Assembly: GCA_964017145.1 (NCBI GenBank)
Contig: OZ024849.1
Span: forward strand, 1,054,001 to 1,118,000
Source of the DNA: Agrocybe praecox
Lineage: Eukaryota > Basidiomycota > Agaricomycetes > Agaricales > Agrocybaceae
Length of the DNA: 64,000 nt
Direction of reading: 5' to 3'
Part shown: positions 34,211 to 45,308 of the stretch, piece by piece
How positions within the stretch are numbered: position 1 is the stretch's first letter
Layout: each line of letters opens with the position of its first letter
Notes under the pieces: model-generated
Seen by the model: only the letters and a program-made list of their open reading frames with translations
Told to the model about the DNA's origin: nothing
The model's database searches: none
Translations under genes and position numbers: made by a program

Positions 34211-34974
34211 TGTCGTTAATTAAGGCTACTCCAGTTGGGCCTGGGGACGTCAACGTCTTGGGAGGCCTTGTGTAGAGTATTGAGCTATTTAAGTGCAGGG
34301 GCGAATATGAGGTGAGGACCTGTGACGACGTTCCGCCCGCGCGTGTTGTGCGAACGGAAATGATTCGCCACGTCGGAGTCTAAATTTGGTAGGTAGTCTG
34401 TTTCCCATCTGTGTCTTTCCACCTCACCACATAACCACATAACCATGATTCCCTTTAATGTTCTTTTAATTGGATTCCTTGATATAATGATTGGTCTACA
34501 ACTCTAGGGTTTATTCTTGTCTTCTGGCGCTTGTAAAAAATACTCCGGACAATTCAACGTCTCAATTTACCGTCTAGGGACCTCGGTGGGGTACGAGATA
34601 TGAATTTGCATTCAGGAATACCGGCGAATAATCATTTTTACACCGGATTATAGGCCATATATCCGATATCGCTATGTCTGAACCCAGCCCAAGCTTAGAT
34701 CTTAGAGCTGATACTTTTCTGGATTCTCTTGCTTTCTTTTTCTTGGATATACTTTTCTCGCTTTTTTTCTGGATAATTATCTTTACTGTATCAATCAGAA
34801 CGTGCTACACATGCTCTGGGACACTATAATACTGTACATTATACTGTGTTGGCGGGCTGTCAATTAGAAGGCGTTAATTGCCACATGGCCCGTGCATTTC
34901 TACACAAATCCAAGCAAGAGTAAATAGGGTTTTATCAGTGGACGATCCTTTCTTTTTCTTTTCCTTCTCTTCAA
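34211..34974. other. Divergent intergenic region between p24 and Rua1-like genes
   Basis: No coding frame. AT-rich with several ttttct tracts; it ends in the pyrimidine tract described separately. Confidence 0.6.
34947..34972 (+). promoter_or_regulatory. Pyrimidine-rich core promoter tract
   Basis: An uninterrupted C/T run ends two bases before the ATG region at 34975. CT-rich tracts near the transcription start are common in basidiomycete promoters. The role is inferred from position. Confidence 0.45.
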
Positions 34975-37207
34975 ATGTCTTCTACTGATTCTGCTCTCGA
35001 CTGGCTGCTTTCTCTACGTGCTATCTGTGCTAGTTCTCCAGAGCCTACATCTGCTTCGCCAAATTTTACTGACTGGCTTCACATATCACCAAGATCGGAC
35101 TCTCCGACTGCCACTCAGTCGACTTCCGATTTTCAATACTCTTCTTCGCCCTTCAGAGACGTTTTATTCTCTTCTAGAGTTAATCAGGCTCAAGATCCTC
35201 AGCAGGCTAGTCATCATGGACCTTTCGGTTTCGCTGGCTTTGAGAAAATAGCGGATCCTGGCCTACACGCGGATGATATTACGGCGATCATTGACAGCCA
35301 TGAAGTATTTCATGTCGCAAGTCCAGCAGTCTCGTTCAATGAACACTATCGCATGCTCTCACTGGACTCTACTAGCGCCACACTCATCAACACACCATCG
35401 CCACAACATCCTAAGTACCACCATCATTTGAAGCTAGAAGATGCCAACTTCGACAGGACTATACCGTTCTCTTTCTCTCCTGCTGCATTTTCTTCTCCGT
35501 CTACGAAGCTTATTCGAGACCTTGAGAGAACTTCCTACGAGAGCTATTACTGCGATTTGTCTGCTCCATCTCTTCCCGTACATACTATCTCGGATATTTC
35601 ACCAATCCTTCGTGCGGACAGCAAGGAAGTCAACGAGAATATGAAGAAGAAGAAGGGCAAAAAGCGTCGAAGGAACGTACCTAGGACGTCGTCTTTCGTA
35701 GAACGACTCCGTGCAGTACCTTTCCAAGAGTCGTTTATGTCAGGTCCAGAAATCTATCACCAGCCGATCGCACAACTAGGCCATTCTCTTCTCACAGGAC
35801 CGGCTGAATCTGCTGTCCCTGATGCTGGCTTCCCTCCCTCGATTCTCTTGTCACCTTGTCGACTTGCTCCTCCTTCGTCGCATGCCCTAGAGTCTCCCGT
35901 GGCTGATTCTGCGACTTTGAAGGAGGATAAAGTTCAGAACGATCATGTTCTTGATGGTGCTCGTAGTGGCCTGTCTTTTACCCCTGTGTCCGTCGGAAAT
36001 TTGTCACCACTAACCCCCGTCTCAAGCTCTCCTCAATCTCCACCACGTTTGAAGATAATTCTCAAGCTGAAAAGACCCGCTCCGGAGCCAGTTACACCTG
36101 TGAGGAGGAGCAAGAGAGCACGCATGTCAATTCAGATAGAATCGTCACCGCCTTCGGAAGAACCTACCGCCAAAACATTGCCAGCTTCTCCTGAATATGA
36201 ACCTTGCGATGAAGTGGAGGACCGTCTAATCTTTTACACGAACAGGACTTTGCCGGATAACATCGAAATATCTGTCAACTTTCCACTATTCTATCGCCGC
36301 TTTCCAGTCAGTTCATTCTATCAACCTCCGGAATTCAGGTTGGGTCTCATCTTCGTTGTTGCTATTCTACGAAACTCATACATATTTTGCCAGCTCTCCG
36401 TGCACTTTATTTGGTGTAACTCATCCCGGAGGAACATACAACCCTCCCAGAAGCTCCTTGGATCTATATACCCCTAGATTCGTTAAAGGTAAAGGAGTCG
36501 AGAAGGTTGGACTCTGTCCAATTTGCGTCGAACCTCGCGAGCGAGGTGGAGAGAGGAAAAAGCTATGGCTCGCTATGAAGTTCTCTGCTTTCAAGTAGTA
36601 TGTTCCTCTTCTATACTTTCATCAGTGGCATGCAGCTAAAACCGGCTCAGTGTCATTCCCTGCTCATATTTTTTGCACACTCAAATAATGCTTTGACAGC
36701 TATCATATGCAGTATGCTCACGGTATGATGTCTTTTTCTTTCTTTTTTTCTCTAATAATCCGCGCTGATCACCCCAACCCATGTTATTCTAGGAATATCT
36801 GCCACCACCGGTCTTCCCTTTTCTCCGCCAACCTCCTTCCGTATTATCACCAGGCCTAATCCAGGCAAGAAGGAGAAAACAAAAATCCAACAAGGAAAAT
36901 GTCACAAGTGCCGCAAATGGGTTGCTGTGGAAGGTATTAAAGATATGGAAAGCAAGGTTGGTGTTCATGTGCTCCAAGATGCACAAGTCGCTAACAATCG
37001 ATTCCGACTTTTCCGCTCAGGTCATAGAATTGCACTGGTATGTAAAGTTACGTGCGATCTCGCATGACGAGCAGCCTTCTCATTCAATCTAGGTGGAAGC
37101 ATGCAGCCGCTTGCCACCACGAGTCCACTCTCGAAGGAGAAGGTGACTATTACGAAGAGGATAGCGTCTTCTTCAAAATACAGTCTCTCCACGGAGAGGC
37201 CGCGTAA
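34975..37207 (+). CDS. Rua1 C-terminal domain transcription regulator
   Basis: Six exons (34975-36338, 36394-36597, 36700-36722, 36793-36956, 37021-37037, 37093-37207) give 628 residues. The first 430 residues are Ser/Pro-rich and probably disordered, with basic patches (MKKKKGKKRRRNVPRTSS; KRPAPEPVTPVRRSKRARMS). The C-terminal 190 residues match the domain first described in Ustilago Rua1. They contain GVEKVGLCPICVEPRERGG, YHMQYAHGISATTGLPF, GKCHKCRKWVAVEG and WWKHAAACH, whose Cys and His spacing indicates zinc binding. Rua1 controls a biosynthetic cluster in Ustilago; I see no such cluster here, so the target is unknown. Two exons are very short (23 and 17 bases) yet keep the frame exactly across the zinc-binding region. 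Confidence 0.88.
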
Positions 37208-37610
37208 AAAAAAAACAACCCCTGTTTGCCAAAAACAAATTTTCTTCCAGGTTGTCCAAAATTTGTAATTTTAGTTATCCATATTTTCTTTCTCAATGTA
37301 GATGCGCACGTATTATACAAATCGATCAAAATTAATGATGTATCAATATCGTGATCATGACTGATTCTCAAATCATAATCTGTTCTGTTCTAAAGAGAAA
37401 TTGTGATTGAATATCTTTACTTATACAAGTACGATATGTAGGACTGGACGAAAGTCGTTACACTTCCCAGTGTTGCCTGCACGAGGTAAATGCTGAATGG
37501 AAACAACCCATTTCCAAAAATGCTACGGACTAGTATACAGCGAAACTTGAAACCCAAATAAAAAATCAAGTGGAATGGGTGTAGGTAAACTTGAGCAAGA
37601 AAGCAAGGGA
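37208..37610. other. Convergent intergenic region, no gene seen
   Basis: 3' flanks of the Rua1-like gene and the membrane protein gene, with no coding frame. Confidence 0.6.
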
Positions 37611-39422
37611 CTAGGAGGAACTTGGATTGGAGGAACGAGTTCTATCGGCGTAAGGTGGTGGCAACTCGCGAACCGAGCCTGCGTCTCTATGTTGCAAGAC
37701 CCTTGAGCCATTCAGTGTTTCCACTTGGGAGACCCTCGTACTGCTCGAGGACAAGCCGTCCTGCGGATACTCGGCATCTGGGGAAGGGTTTTGCACCACA
37801 GTAGCAGCGGCCTCCATCGCCTTTGCCGAACGACGGATCGACGTCGCAGGGAAATTCGCAAAGCCCGGATTCGACGCGCGGCTGGTGGGTCGTCGCGGCG
37901 GCGGCGAAGTTGATGGGTTTGCTATGCCCAATGCATCCATCTTCGACCTGGGTAAATTTGGATTGTTCGCGACGTAAGATGGCGCTGGCTCTAAATTCGT
38001 CGAATTCAGGAATAACGGGTTCGAAGATACCGAAGCCAAGGATCCTTTCACGTCCATACTTGGCCCTGATGCTAGATAGTTGGTGATGGAGAGCATCTGA
38101 GACTCCGGCTCCGTAAACTGATGTGCTTTGGTCTCGGCACTCTCGATTTCAGCCTGGCGTTTACGCTTGCGCATGTAAAAGACACCCAGAGCAGCCAGGC
38201 CAAGCACCAACAAAAGTGTCAAGGTAACTGCAACTCCAGTCGCGGTTTTCTTGCGTTGAATTGCACTTTGAATGGCTGCCACAGCAGCAGCATCTGCCGC
38301 ATCCAAAAGAGTCGCGTTGCCGCTAGAACTGACCAGTCCTGTACAACTTGAATCTGTGACGATTGCTCCTACAAATTCAATTTATATATACGTGAGCATT
38401 ATTTGCCATGGAAAGATCCTAAGCAGGCGCACCTTTTGTGTTCACGACGACAGTTCCATGTGCCCATGAACCATTGCTGTAAGTGTTTGTGTTAGTTGAA
38501 CAAGCTCACCGACGTCTTAATCTATGTATCGTACTCACAAGTCACTTATGGCGGCTGTGGGTGCGAGTTTGAATTTGAGCAACTGATTCCAAATATTATA
38601 AATCATAAACTCTCACCTATGAGCTGACTCCCTGGCTCTGCTCGATTAATAAAAGTAAAGGCGTCGAGACCGTTGGGTATAGTGACGTTCGTAACCACAG
38701 GCTGGTTTAGCTCAGCCAGCGTGATGTTATACGGCGGCACACCGCCTTTGATCCTTATCCCCCACGGTTGACAGGTCTGTAGGTCGCCGGTGACATTGGA
38801 GGTGACTTCAAATGTGGGCGCTGAGGGAGGATCGACAACACATTGAGTCGTTTGACCCGCTATAAAAATGATGGTTAGAATATGTCATTTATGATACTTG
38901 AACGACACGAATGAGCGTACGCATGACAGTGAAAAACTGAGGAGGTACACCCCCAGGATTACCGTTGGCATCAGCGATGGTTAAGAGAAGTTTCGATCCT
39001 GAATTATAATTCAATTGTCTAGAACAGAGATATCGATTCAATATTCAATACTGACCGACTGGGTGAGTTACTGTCCAATTCAGATTACTCTCATCACTCC
39101 CAATCGGCGATGTTATCGGTGTCCCACCAATTGCAAAAGCTATCATGTAATATGGGGCGGTTCGATTCGTTATAGGCTGACTTAAGTTGAATGGTTTGAC
39201 GACAATGGGCAATGTAGCACACGTTGGTACGAATGACGCTATAGACTACGAGACCATAGCATCGAAAGGTGTTAGTGACGGAAGCTGCCTTATATGAATT
39301 AGAGAACATACGCTATCGCGGAATTGCCATTGGAATTGGAACTGCTGAATGTCAGCAACAACATATCCGACCAGAGAAATGACCAAGGAAAGTCGAAGGG
39401 CGTTAGATGGGTGGTACAACAT
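37611..39422 (-). CDS. Single-pass cell-surface protein (signal peptide, ectodomain, TM, cytoplasmic tail)
   Basis: Family unnamed to me. The ATG at 39420-39422 starts a signal peptide (LRLSLVISLVGYVVADIQQF). Several short exons encode an ectodomain of about 230 residues with N-glycosylation sites and conserved blocks: APYYMIAFAIGGTPI, LLLTIADANGNPGG, TCQPWGIRIKGGVPPYNITL, and VVTNVTIPNGLDAFTFINRA. The last exon has a transmembrane helix (GVAVTLTLLLVLGLAALGVF), a stop-transfer YMRKRKRQ, and a Ser/Pro-rich cytoplasmic tail of about 150 residues ending in SSNPSSS. A paralogue with the same blocks but a GPI-type C-terminus lies at 52116-53466. A sensor or adhesion role is plausible but is inference. 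Confidence 0.85.
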
Positions 39423-40247
39423 TTTACAACAAGAATAGCGGCTTGACGAGGGAAAGAATGAGGAAGAAGGTAGGGACAGACTGATGTCCAGCACCACAGA
39501 GAAACCTGTATAAGAAAGCAAAGAGAGATCACAAGAATCTCTTCAAGGCAGAAGCCTGATTTCGCGTGAATAGAGACTAAGCCTACTAAAACGATAGAGA
39601 CTCACCTTAACAGAATAAAAAGGTGCCAGCCTTAACACGACACGAAAAGAAGTGAGTGGAGAAGAGAAGAGAAACGAAACGACCCACTAGTTCCCGCGGG
39701 AAGGATACACGGCCCTATCCATCGCCCATGGTCATCTCTCTTAGAAACGCCGGGCGACCAATGCGGAAGAGAGGCTGCTCCTGTCCAATGGTGAGACGGG
39801 CCTGCTGACTGGACGTGATGGTGATTCAAGACCAACAAAACATCACTATGCAACTGATGGAAAATCGGTTAAAACTGAGGTCATGCCGCAATGAATTCGT
39901 AAAAAGGTTCACAAAGCCATAGCCTAAATCAATTCTGCAGTGCTTTAAGCTCAAAGGTCTAGAACCTAGATGTCCGGATGACAGTTATGTTCACAGAGAC
40001 GGACAGGCAGATCAAATCTATCGTTTTGATTGAACTGGCAGGACGGAACATCACTTTTAAGTTTTGAGGCTTTACATTGAAACCGAGGGCGTCAAATGCC
40101 AAGTGAGCGCTTCGCAAAATTGAAGACCTACATCCCCGACCACGGTTGCAAGGAAACTGTTACCTGTGTATTACGAACGAACATAATGCTTTAGGACATA
40201 CAAGAGTAAATTAGGGCTCCTCAAATTAAAAACAGACCCCCGCCGTT
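39423..40247. other. No gene seen
   Basis: 5' flank of the surface-protein gene and 3' flank of RSM10. Only short frames with no splice support. Confidence 0.55.
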
Positions 40248-41240
40248 TTATACGCTAATTGGAGCAGGTCCCTCTTCCGCCACAATCTTCTTCCCTAGAT
40301 CTCGAATTTTGGCCGGAGCTTCGACGAATGTATTCTCGCCACTATCATCCCGAATGAAAGCTGTGGAAGAGCCCATACCAACTGGTATTCTGTCCCAGGT
40401 TGTCACCCTCATACCGACACCAGCTATAGCGTGCGTTCGAAGGTAAGTAACCCAACGATGCACAACCTCCGGGTGAGCATCCCAGGCCTTGATTGCACGC
40501 TTGTGGACCCTTCTGTCGAAATTCTCCTGTGACTTCTTGTGAGCGAACGGACTGCGCAAGACAGTCCACAGAGTTCGTTTTGTCGGAAGTGCGGCTACTT
40601 TTGATATCGGGATGCCCAGGGAAGTGGCGGCATGCGAGGCGAAATGAGTGAACAATTTCAGGAGTTCGACGTGGTGAGATCTGAAGTGAATATTGGCTAC
40701 TGGAATGTCATGGGTCTTGGGGTGGTAGAAGGGTGCGTGCACACTGCGACCGTGGATGAGGGTGGCCGCATACTCTTCTTCAGAGAATTCCCTTTCATTA
40801 GGGTCTAAAGTTTGTTCAATTGGCAACGTAGCAGGGTCGCATTTAAGGCCCAAGGATTTCCAGTCCTGCTCAGGTCTAGCACAAGTTGTGAACTGAAGGT
40901 CGGTAACTGACAAAGGGGGCGAACGTACTGGATTGAAGAAGGAAGGGTTTGCTGAGTGGTCGCTTTCCTACGAGTTTTCCTTCTACCAGAAGCTCCCTTC
41001 GACGATACGCTACATAAAATTTAGATACCACCAGCAAAAGCGTCAGTCAGATGTTCGTCTTACGAGCTTTCCCCTCGTGTGTTCGAAGGGATACCGCTGG
41101 CGTATTCGTTGGTAAGATTGTAAACTGAACAATGTAGTGTACCGTAATTACCTTGCCACCGTGGCTTGGCATCGTAAAAACGGTATTGATGCAGAAGAGT
41201 AGCGTTGGGACGAGCGTAGGGCAGAGGGAAGCCTGAACAT
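40248..41240 (-). CDS. RSM10: Mitochondrial small ribosomal subunit protein uS10m
   Basis: Component of the mitochondrial ribosome. Four exons (41240-41152, 41096-41064, 41009-40972, 40906-40248) join in frame to 272 residues. The ATG at 41238-41240 opens an Arg/Ser-rich, acid-poor presequence (MFRLPSALRSSQRYSSASIP), typical of mitochondrial import. The S10 domain is in the last exon: PVANIHFRSHHVELLKLFTH, AALPTKRTLWTVLRSPFAHK and SQENFDRRVHKRAIKAWDAH. A C-terminal stretch GVGMRVTTWDRIPVG follows. Two exons are only 33 and 38 bases; their assignment rests on splice sites and frame. An unassigned frame (41267-41629) ends 27 bases upstream of the start. Confidence 0.92.
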
Positions 41241-41266
41241 TGGGTATCGTCGGGAGTGGTCGCGGT

Positions 41267-41629
41267 TCAGTCGCGCTCGCGCTGTAACAATTCAAAAAAT
41301 GTACAATTTTCCCACGGCATGAGTTCCTCGGCGCTCAGCCCTTGCCACAAACTCTTCCCGACCACGAGCCCTACAGAACTGAACCGTAGCTCACCGATGC
41401 CTATCGACGTTGCTTGACAGTCGAGCGCACCCAGCTGGGTATGGACCTCGTATACGTCCGAATCCTCGGTTATTTCCTGCACTTCATAGGCCTGAACAAA
41501 GTTGCTACCGAGATTGTTGGCTGCGATGGGGACCCTCAACTCCTTACCCTTGGGAAGCCGTACTGCGACCACTACCTCAGAGCATGTATGTATAACGAAG
41601 CTATCATGCAGAGTGAGAGTATCCGACAC
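41267..41629 (-). CDS. Hypothetical open frame, unknown
   Basis: An open frame of about 120 codons (for example KGKELRVPIAANNLGSNFVQ, ending FFELLQRERD). Its composition is protein-like rather than random. It has no ATG near its 5' end, so at least one upstream exon would be needed; MSEESWREQR just upstream is a candidate. I recognise no family. It sits 27 bases before the RSM10 start on the same strand. Equal possibilities are a small real gene, a relic, or chance. Confidence 0.35.
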   Translation of the reverse strand: MSDTLTLHDSFVIHTCSEVVVAVRLPKGKELRVPIAANNLGSNFVQAYEVQEITEDSDVYEVHTQLGALDCQATSIGIGELRFSSVGLVVGKSLWQGLSAEELMPWENCTFFELLQRERD

Positions 41630-42726
41630 TATCTCTGTTCTCTCCAGGACTCCTCACTCATTCGACGAAATGTGGACCTGTCATTGATTCGTTAGAGGAA
41701 GCCCCTACGTCGCATATTTCTGCGCAAAAAAAAGGTAAGTCTCCGAATTATTTGTACCGACACATTATACAATATCTGCAGGCTCTCTTCTGAGATGGAT
41801 ATCGTTGTGTCGTAATTGATGTATACGATTGATCGGCAGAGGAAGCCAGATAGGTTTTTGTAATATATCATGCGGTAGGTCGCGTCTACAGATGGCGTTC
41901 CTTCCATCCCATGTCTTCAACTTCGGGCAATACCGTTGCCTTGTCTGCCGTTCATGTTCATCCCTTTCTGTTAGGTGCCATTCTCCTTGTCGTCCTTCTA
42001 TAAATTGTAATAGATATATGCATTTTAATCCCCATCACCAATCATATCACCTACGCCTTATATCACTTCATTGGAACCACTGGCTCCTAGTTCCCAGGAT
42101 GTTCGCAATGCTACCAAAAAAAAAAGAAGCACCGAGCATATGTCGAGGACGCACATGAAGAATATGATAATAAAGAAGGTCCTATTCTCTATTTAACGTT
42201 CAATATCTCCTGCAGTTTTTCCATCTCAAATGACTACTCGGTAACAACTATGAATACAATGTCCATCAACTCAAAGCCATACCTTATGATGCAGCTTTCT
42301 CCTCGTATCAAATTAATCATCTAGTATCGCAATATAACCACGTATCATGGTTGTTACGTTTTCTGAATTGTGATTGGGTCTCCAAATATACCCGCCCTTT
42401 CACCCAATATGAATTCAAGGCAGCAACGAGTACGGGCGTTCTACTATAAGTTCAACTCTCAACCCCGTCATCGACTCTGCAGCTGAGAATATCTGATGTT
42501 ACATGCAGCCCTTGATGCATCTGGTCATGTCCATCTTCATACATACAGTCCTGCTTCCGCCGTGGTGATATTTGCCAATCATCGCTTCGAGTGTGATCTT
42601 AATACTTATGCTGTCTAAACCCTTTGCTCACTAGAACCTGATATTTGTCCCAAAAGACGACGAGGAATATCAAACCAGTAAGGTTACGATCTATCTTGTC
42701 TGGAGCCTGGAGGGCTAAAGTCAATC
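41630..42726. other. No firm gene; likely contains 5' exon(s) of the PARP-like gene
   Basis: Mostly non-coding. A short segment near 42640-42680 reads LIFVPKDDEEYQTS and may be an upstream exon of the PARP-like gene. I could not build a complete 5' end. Confidence 0.45.
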
Positions 42727-43476
42727 ATGATGGAAGTCGCACAAAAGTTCCGTGACGGATGGATACATAGTCAGAAACCTATAGTGCCGAAAATCGAGAG
42801 AATTTTCTATGTCGCCTATTCATCAACAGGCTTATCCCATTTGGGTATGTTCAGTGACTACAGGTAATTGGATATCAAGGTCAAGACAAGTTTCTTTGAT
42901 TTATCATAAATATCTAGTAATAAAGTGGGCAACACGCAAATGCTGTTCCATGGGACGCGACGCGCTTGCAAAATCGGAGAAAGTGAACAGAACGTGACCT
43001 GCTGCAATAAAGATGACTGCAACTTGTGCTGCATATTAAGAGGGTCGTATAACATGGAAAGGTCTCGAGGAGGTTCGTCCAAAATTACGTGTATCATTGC
43101 CGATTTCGCCATGTTCACGGCGTGAACATCATTTAGCCAGAATGTTCGGGCCTGGAATATACTCAACGGAGGTTTCTTCAAAAGCCGACATCTATTCAAC
43201 AAATTCGGACGGTAGTATCAGCCCCCGAGTGATGATAGTAAACCATGTTGCTCTCGGTAGGTCAAAGACCATGTACGAAGCGTCGCATAACATGCAACAC
43301 GCCCCGCCCATGTACAATTCTGTTAGTATCCCGCCTCTGAAATGCCAGCGTAAGTACTGATACAAAAGCAGGTCACTGCAGCTACCTTCCCTGAAGGAGG
43401 TAAGGTCCAGTATCACGAAGCAGTCGTTTATCGGGAAGATGCCATATGTGCCAATGCAATCATTGTATATTCCTGA
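42727..43476 (+). CDS. PARP catalytic-domain protein (5' end uncertain)
   Basis: ADP-ribosyltransferase fold of the small fungal PARP-like proteins. Exons 42727-42863, 42918-43061, 43141-43321 and 43372-43476 keep one frame for 143 codons plus stop. Signatures are VAQKFRDGWIHSQKPIVPKI, then MLFHGTRRACKIGESEQ (NAD-binding His), and CCNKDDCNLCCILRGSYN. MFGPGIYSTEVSSKADIYST (catalytic Tyr region), APPMYNSV and KVQYHEAVVYREDAI follow. The protein ends at IIVYS. Family members of this type are usually longer at the N-terminus, so the ATG at 42727 may be internal. Whether it transfers ADP-ribose cannot be judged, because the position of the classical catalytic Glu is not clear. It converges on SUS1 with 129 bases between the stops. 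Confidence 0.8.
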
Positions 43477-43605
43477 AGGCTGTGGCAAGGGAATTGGGAA
43501 ATTGGCTGGTAAACCAGTCGACTCGAGTTGTGTGGTACGACGGCGTAATGTACATTCATAGAAAACCTACAAGGGACTCGGAGCGGAAATACGTACAGAG
43601 AGGTA

Positions 43606-44075
43606 TCAGTCGAATTGCTTTTCTATGTGATTTCGTATAAGATTCGACAACTCTCGCTTCACAGAAAGAGGGATTGCATCTATTTTCATTTATTCAACCA
43701 CACGAAATTAAGGGTCAAAATAATTCCTGTGCTTACTCTCTGCTCGTGGAGCAAAATCTGTGTGAAGACGCTTGAAGGACACTGGGTCCATGTTTCGGGC
43801 TAGCTCTTGGAAATAAGAAGGTTACAGGTAAGTTCGGTGCCACGCATCGTAAGTGTAAGTTAGATTGACCTTTACTCTTATGGTGAACATCATCGCTCCA
43901 ACCACTTTCGTTGAGTTTTGCCTTCATGACGGAGCGTATACTAAAGCAACGATGATTTAGTCAGTCTGTTCGGGTCCAACCGTCAGATAAAAAGACTTCA
44001 CTGCTCCCATTCCCCGCTCTCAATTAGTCGCTTACGGATCTGAGCATAGAGCGCATTTATGTCCGCCTGTGGCAT
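43606..44075 (-). CDS. SUS1: SUS1/ENY2: SAGA DUB module and TREX-2 mRNA export factor
   Basis: Small helical protein shared by the SAGA deubiquitinase module and the TREX-2 export complex at the nuclear pore. Four exons (44075-44002, 43940-43870, 43805-43737, 43679-43606) give exactly 95 residues, the normal family length. The sequence starts MPQADINALYAQIRKRLIES and continues MKAKLNESGWSDDVHHKSK, VSFKRLHTDFAPRAENAIPL and SVKRELSNLIRNHIEKQFD. SUS1 genes are intron-rich in many fungi, as here. The start lies 459 bases from the divergent mago nashi gene, so regulatory sequence is probably shared. Confidence 0.9.
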
Positions 44076-44534
44076 GGTTCTAGGATACGCGTAAATCAAG
44101 AAAGTGATGTGACTCAAAAACAAGATGGCATACCACTTCGGTGAATGCTGTCCTACTCGGCTTGGAAAAGAACACGTTCGAGTGTCGATAATCCGTCGTC
44201 TTTAGTCGTAACACGGGGTGACCAAGTTGTCTGCAGCCTGACGACAAGATGAGCTTCAACTTTTGTGGATGAAGCCGTAAAATAACCTGCCTGAGGGTTT
44301 ACCGACGGCCTCGCAGTCTTATCCGGAGAGCAGGCGCCAGACTTGCTGCAGAGTCAAAGGTCGGTTGCGACCTTGCAGTGAGACTATAATTGGATATGAA
44401 CTCGCGGCGAAGATGAGATCACAAAGACTCGAGGTCTAATTGTACACAGCCGAAACGGCTTGACCGTGAGAATATTTTTCGAACACGAAGTGGTCTGTGC
44501 CAAGTTCCTTCCAACCTGCACATCATCTCCCGAA
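44076..44534. promoter_or_regulatory. Shared divergent promoter region of SUS1 and mago nashi
   Basis: 459 bases between two divergent start codons with no coding frame. The bidirectional role is inferred from arrangement only. Confidence 0.4.
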
Positions 44535-45308
44535 ATGACCTCTGCCGACAAAGATCCTTTCTACCTGAGGTATGCTACCGTTTATTTACGCGAATTGAAA
44601 TGCTTACCAGTCCTTTAGATACTAGTCAGTTAGCCTGCTAATGCAAACACGTAAGAAATGTTAACATGACTTTTTAGCACTGGTCACTCTGGCAAGCATG
44701 GCCACGAGTTTCTGGAATTCGAGTACTCGCATGGACGTCTCCGTTACGCCAACAACTCCAACTACCGAAATGACTCTCTTATCCGGAAAGAGAGTGAGTC
44801 CTTAAGCACCAATGCTACGTCACGAAGCATACTAATCTTTGCCTGACTTAGTGTGGGTCGGCCCCCTTGTCGTGAAGGAACTCAAGAGGATCGTAGAGTC
44901 CAGCGAAATTACCAAGTAGGTCACGACTACTCCTGCGTCTTGTTATTCATTTCTGACTTCAACTTGCAGGGAAGACGATGCCAACTGGCCTAAAAAGAAT
45001 ATTGTTGGAAAGCAGGAGCTGGAAATCCGTGTTGGCAATGACCATATCGCTTTCGAGGTAAATAACTGTTATTCATATATGTGGCTCATTCTTATGTTTT
45101 CTTATTTCAGACCGCCAAAATCGGTTCTCTAGTTGACATCCAGGACAGTGAAGATCCTGAAGGTCTACGCGTCTTTTATTATCTTGTTCAAGATCTCAAG
45201 GTTTGAACATACCAATTCATTATTGTCGTCACACTCAAAAAGCATTTTTCCATCTAGTGCTTCATCTTCTCATTGATCGCCCTCCACTTCAAAATCAAGC
45301 CCATATAA
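44535..45308 (+). CDS. mago: Mago nashi homologue, exon junction complex core
   Basis: Binds Y14/RBM8A and locks eIF4A3 on spliced mRNA. Seven exons (44535-44569, 44619-44624, 44678-44793, 44852-44915, 44970-45057, 45111-45200, 45258-45308) give 149 residues, close to 146 in man. The sequence begins [19 protein letters not shown] and goes on [58 protein letters not shown] and [20 protein letters not shown]. It ends [16 protein letters not shown]. Exon 2 is a micro-exon of six bases (atacta). Without it the invariant Arg-Tyr-Tyr is lost, and it has a proper acceptor (cctttag) and donor (gtcagt). No lesion. Confidence 0.95.

Noticed and set aside
38696..38725. tRNA-like string tggtttagctcagcc
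   Set aside because: It falls in the coding sequence of the surface protein and has no B box or T-arm at the right distance.
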